NCBI GenBank assembly: GCA_035556755.1
Contig: DATMEP010000009.1
Span: 1-8,445 of the forward strand
Origin: VRUE01 sp035556755
GTDB taxonomy: Bacteria; Actinomycetota; Thermoleophilia; Solirubrobacterales; 70-9
Direction of reading: 5' to 3'
Length of the DNA: 8,445 nucleotides
The position numbers were made by a program, and so were the translations under genes. The notes under the pieces are model-generated. The model saw nothing but the letters and a program-made list of their open reading frames with translations, did no database searches and was not told where the DNA came from. Below, piece by piece: positions 4,635-8,445 of the stretch. The first letter of the stretch is position 1, and each line of letters begins with the position of its first letter.

Positions 4635-6680
4635 TTATGGGGCCGGCAGGACGATCTGCGCGGCGACGGGGTCGAAGCCGCCCGCCGCCGTGCCGGCGAT
4701 CGTCAGGTTCGCCAGCGAGAAGGCTTCCGTCTGGAGCCCACCGGCGACCGGAATGCCGTTCTGGAGCGGCTCGAAGTCGGCGTTGACTTCGCCCCACTTC
4801 ACCGTGCCGACGCCGGGCGTGATGTCGATCGCCGACGTGTCGAGGTTCACCAGCTCTACCCGGCCACCGGTCCAGCCCGCGGCGGGGCCGGCCATGAACG
4901 GCCCGGCGAAGCTGTAGGCGTTGGCGACGATTCGCGAGTTGGCGCCGTCGACGATCAGCGTCGGCTTCGAGACGATCAGCCCGAAGTTGCCCGACACGGT
5001 GTTGGGCTTGCAGAAGCCGACCGTCGCGTTGCTGGTCGCGATCAGGCGGTCGTCGCCCGGGTCGACCGTTCCCGCTTCGTAGGCGTAGCTGGAGATCGGG
5101 AAGCGGAAGAACTTGCCGAGCCCGGCGTTCGCTGCCGGCGGGAAGGCATTCACGCTGCCTCCCATGCTGCCGGGGAACGCTTCGGTGGCACCGCCCAGCG
5201 GCAGGAAGGCCCCGCCGGGGGAGGCGACCGTGTTCCGAGTGGAGCGCCGGAAGCCCCAGTTGATCGTGCCGATGCCTTTGCCGCTGCGGACGACCGGGTT
5301 GGTCAGGGTCGGCAGCGCCGCGAGCGTGAAGTCGACGGTCGGCGGAGCCGCGATGCCGGCTTCGACCCCGCACTCGGCGAGCAGCGGCCGGTCGAGCGTC
5401 GTCTCGACGGTGATCGTGTCGAGCACGGTGCCGGCGGGGTAGTTGCCGCCGAGACCCGTGGCGGCGGCGCCGTCGGCACTCATTTTCACCGGGACGTCCT
5501 CCCAGGCGATCGTGTTGCCGCCGTCGGAGAGCGTCGGCTCCACCGAGCTCAGGTCGAGCTCGGCGAGGTCGACCCGCTGGAACGGGTACCAGGTGCCGTG
5601 CATGTTGGCGCCGACGTCAGCGGTGATCCGCGATTCATCGCCATCGATGGTCACGGTCGGGTTCATGAACACGATGTTGAAGCCGTGTCCCGACTTGCAG
5701 AACAGCACCGTGCCGTCGCCGTCGGCGACGATCCTGTCGTCGGAATGGTCGGCCTCGGTGCCGCGCTCGTAGGTGCCCGCGTCGACCGGGAAGTCGAAGA
5801 ACTGGCCGGGTGCGGCCATGGCGGGACCGGCCGCGCTAGCGCTTGCCCCGTCGAGCGTCTGCAGCGACCCCGCCGTCGGCACGTTGAGCACGTAGTTGCG
5901 GAACGACTGCAGGAAGCCCCACTCGATCGACGTCCCGGTCACTTCCTGGGAGGTACCGGGGTTGAAGACCGGGGCCGGGGCGATTCCGGCGATCTCACCG
6001 GGCGCGTCGCCGAAGCCGGGGCCGCCCTCGACGCTTGCCACCGGGCACTCTGCCGCGTAGGGGTATGGATCCGGGTCGGGTTTCGGCTCTTCGGGCTGAG
6101 CCGGCAGCGCGTGGCCCTCGAGGCTGATCCCCGGCTTCGACACCGGAAGCCTGACGACTTTGTCCCTGAACCGCTTGCGCTTGGCGTTGAGCGAGAGGGT
6201 GCCCATCTCACCGGCGGCAAGAGAGTCGAGGTCGAGGCGGGAGCGCAGGGCCTCGGCGCCGGCGCCGGTCAGCGAGAGGGGCGCTTTGGCGAGCTTCACC
6301 GAGGAGTTGCCGATCTGCGCTTTGCCCTCGGCGCGGAAGACCACCAGGCGCTCTTTGCCCAGCCTGGCGCTGATCGAGGTGGCGTTGTCGGAGATCCGCA
6401 GGGCCAGCTTCCTCAGTTTCGCCCTGCGACCTTTCAGCGACAGCTTCAGGACCCCGCTCGTGCGAGCGACGGCGGTTCGTCCCAGCTCGAGATCCACGAT
6501 CGGCAGCTCTTGGACGCCGCCTTTCTGTCCGGCGAGGGAGACCGTCGCCGAGCCCTCGATCGGCTGGACAGCCGGCGTGGTGGCGGATGCCGGCGCGGCG
6601 GAGAGGGCCGCCATCGCGGCGACGGTCAGCGCGACGAGCGCCATGCCCACGCGTCCCTGCTTGAAGTCGTTCGGTGCCAT
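4635..6680 (-). CDS. Secreted protein with two HtaA domains, the second lacking its haem ligands
   Basis: This 681-aa protein is first in the five-gene operon. A signal peptide spans residues 1-33 (cleavage near ASATTP). Residues 40-180 are the beta-rich domain also found in the next protein, followed by a Pro/Glu linker (190-208). HtaA domain 1 covers about 248-430: SIEWGFLQSFRNYV supplies Tyr263 and LFCKSGHGFNIVF supplies His332, the expected haem-contacting positions. HtaA domain 2 covers about 465-680: the matching segments read NWGFRRSTRNTV and GFCKPNTVSGNFG, so Thr484 stands where the Tyr should be and the His is gone. Cysteines C212, C328, C437 and C557 sit at equivalent places in the two halves. 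No C-terminal anchor is present. The ATG at 6680 is chosen because AAGGAGA precedes it; a second ATG at residue 13 has no such site. Confidence 0.9.
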   Translation of the reverse strand: MAPNDFKQGRVGMALVALTVAAMAALSAAPASATTPAVQPIEGSATVSLAGQKGGVQELPIVDLELGRTAVARTSGVLKLSLKGRRAKLRKLALRISDNATSISARLGKERLVVFRAEGKAQIGNSSVKLAKAPLSLTGAGAEALRSRLDLDSLAAGEMGTLSLNAKRKRFRDKVVRLPVSKPGISLEGHALPAQPEEPKPDPDPYPYAAECPVASVEGGPGFGDAPGEIAGIAPAPVFNPGTSQEVTGTSIEWGFLQSFRNYVLNVPTAGSLQTLDGASASAAGPAMAAPGQFFDFPVDAGTYERGTEADHSDDRIVADGDGTVLFCKSGHGFNIVFMNPTVTIDGDESRITADVGANMHGTWYPFQRVDLAELDLSSVEPTLSDGGNTIAWEDVPVKMSADGAAATGLGGNYPAGTVLDTITVETTLDRPLLAECGVEAGIAAPPTVDFTLAALPTLTNPVVRSGKGIGTINWGFRRSTRNTVASPGGAFLPLGGATEAFPGSMGGSVNAFPPAANAGLGKFFRFPISSYAYEAGTVDPGDDRLIATSNATVGFCKPNTVSGNFGLIVSKPTLIVDGANSRIVANAYSFAGPFMAGPAAGWTGGRVELVNLDTSAIDITPGVGTVKWGEVNADFEPLQNGIPVAGGLQTEAFSLANLTIAGTAAGGFDPVAAQIVLPAP

Positions 6681-6689
6681 CTGCGGAGG

Positions 6690-6696
6690 TCTCCTT
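6690..6696 (-). promoter_or_regulatory. Ribosome binding site of the double-HtaA gene
   Basis: On the minus strand AAGGAGA lies 9 nt upstream of the ATG at 6680-6678. It is the best Shine-Dalgarno match in the operon and decides the start over the in-frame ATG 12 codons later. The downstream genes mostly lack such sites and seem to rely on overlapping stop/start codons. Confidence 0.7.
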
Positions 6697-6747
6697 GCTC
6701 TTCTTGCCGCGTCGAGGACGCTTCGTTTGGCGGCGCCCCTGCCTTAA

Positions 6748-6761
6748 TTAGGGTGCCCTAA
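6748..6761. promoter_or_regulatory. Proximal DtxR/IdeR-like operator palindrome
   Basis: TTAGGGTGCCCTAA is a near-perfect palindrome with 6-bp arms around TG, located 68-81 nt upstream of the HtaA operon start. Its TTAGG and CCTAA ends match the half-sites of the DtxR/IdeR iron box (consensus TTAGGTTAGGCTAACCTAA), but the spacing is 4 nt rather than 9; it agrees with the first 14 consensus bases at 10 positions. It also overlaps a 7-bp inverted repeat, TGCCTTA (6740-6746) with TAAGGCA (6759-6765). I cannot assign -35 and -10 elements with confidence; the AT-rich TAATTA at 6745-6750 is within the site, so a bound repressor would probably block the promoter. The identity of the regulator is inferred from the iron/haem context. 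Confidence 0.65.
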
Positions 6762-6780
6762 GGCAAATCACACTAACAAA

Positions 6781-7608
6781 CTAGGAATTAGGGTGCCCTA
6801 ACGCTCTATCCGGCAGCCAGGCGACGTGCAGCGCGGTGCGCCCCTCGTGCTCCGTGAGCCGGGCGTCGGCACCCCAGATCTCGGCCAGCCGCTCCGTGCT
6901 CAGCACCTCGCCCGGCGGGCCGGTGGCGACCGTGCGCCCCTCCGAGACGATCGTCGCGGTGTCGGCGACGGCGGTGGCGAGGGCCAGGTCGTGGACGACC
7001 AGCAGCACGGTCAGCCCCCCTTCGTCGACCAGCTCCCGCAGCAGGGTGGCGATGCCGACGGTGGCGCCGAGGTCGAGCTGCGAGGTCGGCTCGTCGGCGA
7101 TCAGCACCGGCGCCTCCTGGGCCAGGCCGACGGCGATCTGGACGCGCTGCAGCTCGCCCCCGGAGAGGGTCGTCAACGCTCGTTCGGCGAAGCGGGTGAC
7201 GCGGGCGCGCTCCATCGCCGCGCCGATCGCGTCGCGGTCGGAGCCGGTCAGCCGGCGCAGCGGTCGCAGGTGGGAGGAGCGGCCGATCGTCACCGCTTCG
7301 CGCACGCTGACACCGGCCGGGACCGGCATTCGCTGAGGGACGAAGGCGCGTACCCGGGCGAGCTCGCGGCCGCGCATCTCGCCGACCGCGCGGCCCGACC
7401 AGAGGACGGTTCCGGCCGAGGTTCCCTGCAGGCCGGAGACCGCCCGGACCAGGGTCGACTTTCCGGCGCCGTTGGGACCGACGACGACGGCCAGCTGCCC
7501 GCGGTCGAGGCGCAGCTCGGCGCCGCGCAGGATCGGCGTGCCTCCGATCTCGACCTCGACCCCGTGCGCCTCCAGCAGCGGCGCGTCGCCCGTTGCCGCG
7601 GTCTCCAT
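6781..7608 (-). CDS. ABC transporter ATPase, FecE/BtuD/HmuV type (haem or iron-chelate uptake)
   Basis: This 275-aa cytoplasmic ATPase powers the FecCD-type permease encoded just upstream. All catalytic motifs are present: Walker A GPNGAGKST (residues 44-52), Q-loop Gln92 in FVPQR, signature LSGGE (148-152), Walker B VLIADEP (168-174) and H-loop His206 in VVHD. Length and motif spacing are normal for iron-siderophore, haem and cobalamin importers. The ATG at 7608-7606 shares one base with the permease stop (TGATG) and is preceded by AAGGTGG. The following HtaA genes favour haem as substrate (an HmuV role), but the ATPase sequence alone cannot settle this. Oddly, its last codons contain one of the two operator palindromes, which encodes LGHPN and introduces a TTA leucine codon (residue 270), rare in such GC-rich genomes. 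Confidence 0.95.
   Translation of the reverse strand: METAATGDAPLLEAHGVEVEIGGTPILRGAELRLDRGQLAVVVGPNGAGKSTLVRAVSGLQGTSAGTVLWSGRAVGEMRGRELARVRAFVPQRMPVPAGVSVREAVTIGRSSHLRPLRRLTGSDRDAIGAAMERARVTRFAERALTTLSGGELQRVQIAVGLAQEAPVLIADEPTSQLDLGATVGIATLLRELVDEGGLTVLLVVHDLALATAVADTATIVSEGRTVATGPPGEVLSTERLAEIWGADARLTEHEGRTALHVAWLPDRALGHPNS
6788..6801. promoter_or_regulatory. Distal DtxR/IdeR-like operator palindrome inside the ATPase gene end
   Basis: This is a second exact copy of TTAGGGTGCCCTAA; identity with the proximal copy extends to 16 bp including the preceding AA. The two copies lie in the same orientation exactly 40 bp apart, close to four helical turns, so dimers bound at both would face the same side of the DNA. 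This copy overlaps the last codons and ends 5 nt before the stop codon of the ATPase gene. The duplication makes chance unlikely and supports a real protein-binding site controlling the HtaA operon. Confidence 0.65.
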
Positions 7609-8445
7609 CAGACCACCTTCCGCAGCAGCCAGAGGAAGAGCGGCACGCCGAGCAGGACCATGAACGGTCCGACCGGCATCTCGATCGGCGCCCGCAGGGT
7701 GCGGGCGAGGGTGTCGCCGGCGGCGAGCAGGGCGGCGCCGCCGATCGCCGAGGCGGGGACGACGAAGGTGTGGCTGGAGGTGCCGCCGGCCATCCGCACG
7801 ACGTGCGGGACGACCAGGCCGAGGAAGCCGAGCAGGCCGGCGATCGCCGCCGAGGCCGCGGCGAGCAGGGCGGCGGCGACCGCGGCGCCGAGCCGGATCA
7901 CGTGCGGCCGCGAGCCGAGCGAGGCGGCGACGTCGTCGCCGAGGGCGAGCCGGTCGAGCGGGCGGATCAGGAAGGCGGCGAGGACGAAGCCGACCGCGAA
8001 GTAGGGCCAGATCGTCTCCAGCTCGTCCCAGCCGCTGGAGGTGAGGCCGCCGGCGATGAAGAAGATCGCCGAGGGGGCGCGCTCCGGGTAGGCGGCGAGC
8101 AGGCCGGTGGTCGCCGCGGTGAAGAGGGAGAGGATCGCGATCCCGGCGAGGATCACCTTGCCGGTCGAGCCGCGGTTGGCGCCCGACCAGGCGATCGAGA
8201 AGACCAGCGCCGCCGCGAGCAGGCCGAAGAAGAGGGCGCCGACCGGCAGCAGCGCGATCGAGCCGGGGAAGAGGATGATGATCAGGATCGCGCCGAAGCC
8301 GGCGCCGCCGGTGACCCCGATCACGTCGGGCGAGGCGAGCGGGTTGGCGAGGGCCCCCTGCAGGATCGCCCCGGCGATGCCGAGCGCGGCGCCGACGACC
8401 ATCGCCTCGACCGTGCGCGGCAGCCGCAGCGTCTCGACGATCTGC
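7608..8445 (-). CDS. FecCD/BtuC-family ABC permease, N-terminus cut by right edge
   Basis: 278 residues are visible; the frame is open to the window edge and already reads ETLRLPRTVEAMVVGAALG across the ATG at 8402, so that ATG is internal and about 50-70 N-terminal residues are missing. The protein is the membrane channel of an iron-chelate, haem or cobalamin importer. Family hallmarks are the RLPR segment, GAILQGALANPLASPDVIGV with the following glycine-rich stretch, the coupling-helix region GLLGFLGLVVPHVVRM, the PASAIGGAALLAAGDTLAR stretch and the C-terminal EMPVGPFMVLLGVPLFLWLL. Several membrane helices (probably eight or more in the visible part) can be seen. It overlaps the ATPase gene by 1 nt. 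The substrate-binding protein is not in the window and would be expected further upstream on this strand. The nearby HtaA genes point to haem. Confidence 0.95.
   Translation of the reverse strand, partial: QIVETLRLPRTVEAMVVGAALGIAGAILQGALANPLASPDVIGVTGGAGFGAILIIILFPGSIALLPVGALFFGLLAAALVFSIAWSGANRGSTGKVILAGIAILSLFTAATTGLLAAYPERAPSAIFFIAGGLTSSGWDELETIWPYFAVGFVLAAFLIRPLDRLALGDDVAASLGSRPHVIRLGAAVAAALLAAASAAIAGLLGFLGLVVPHVVRMAGGTSSHTFVVPASAIGGAALLAAGDTLARTLRAPIEMPVGPFMVLLGVPLFLWLLRKVV

Noticed and set aside
4383..6761. A 792-codon open frame on the + strand, antisense to the double-HtaA gene and the end of the next gene
   Set aside because: Its product is a featureless Arg/Gly/Asp/Val-rich sequence with no motif or membrane pattern, while the minus strand shows signal peptide, domains and a ribosome binding site. 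GC-rich codon use on the opposite strand removes stops.
8400..8402. ATG as start of the ABC permease
   Set aside because: The frame continues upstream with the family segment LRLPRTVEA, so this Met is internal and the gene runs off the window.
1..8445. CRISPR arrays, tRNA or rRNA genes, transposases and phage genes
   Set aside because: No regularly spaced repeats, cloverleaf or rRNA signatures, or recombinase motifs were seen; the only repeats are the palindromes and the two operator copies listed.

Overview
The window looks like chromosomal DNA of a high-GC actinobacterium. The class Thermoleophilia (Solirubrobacterales-like) is my best guess, from the base composition, the heavily GC-biased third codon positions and the presence of HtaA-type haem-binding proteins; this is inference, since no rRNA or marker gene is present. 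Because of the GC content, long open frames run antisense to nearly every gene, and I treat them as shadows.

Layout. At the left edge is the 3' part of an adenylylsulfate kinase gene (cysC) on the + strand. It converges on a small minus-strand gene for a three-helix membrane protein of unknown function (605-1189); the gap between them holds a large symmetrical inverted repeat. Everything to the right is on the minus strand and reads from the right edge leftward. First come a FecCD/BtuC-type ABC permease (cut by the right edge) and its ATPase, overlapping by 1 nt. A 100-bp control region follows, with two identical TTAGGGTGCCCTAA palindromes exactly 40 bp apart, resembling an iron-regulator (DtxR/IdeR-like) operator. 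Behind it is a tightly packed five-gene operon: a 681-aa secreted protein with two HtaA domains, a 396-aa secreted protein with one HtaA domain, a 398-aa membrane-anchored protein with a PKD domain, a MotA/TolQ/ExbB-family proton-channel protein, and a 108-aa DUF2149 protein that looks like an ExbD/TolR partner. The last four junctions are a 4-nt gap, a 28-nt overlap, an ATGA overlap and a GTGA overlap. A strong palindrome lies just after the operon.

Proposed working. The HtaA proteins would bind haem outside the membrane and the FecCD/ATPase transporter would import it, under iron control. The unusual part is a proton-motive-force motor pair (TolQ-like plus ExbD-like DUF2149) and an anchored PKD protein in the same transcript. 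In Gram-negative bacteria such motors energise outer-membrane receptors through TonB. Actinobacteria are generally thought to have no such outer membrane and no TonB is visible here, so what the motor drives is the open and most interesting question. From memory, MotA/TolQ plus DUF2149 pairs also occur beside CobN-like chelatases, including in Bacteroidetes haem loci; no chelatase is visible in this window.
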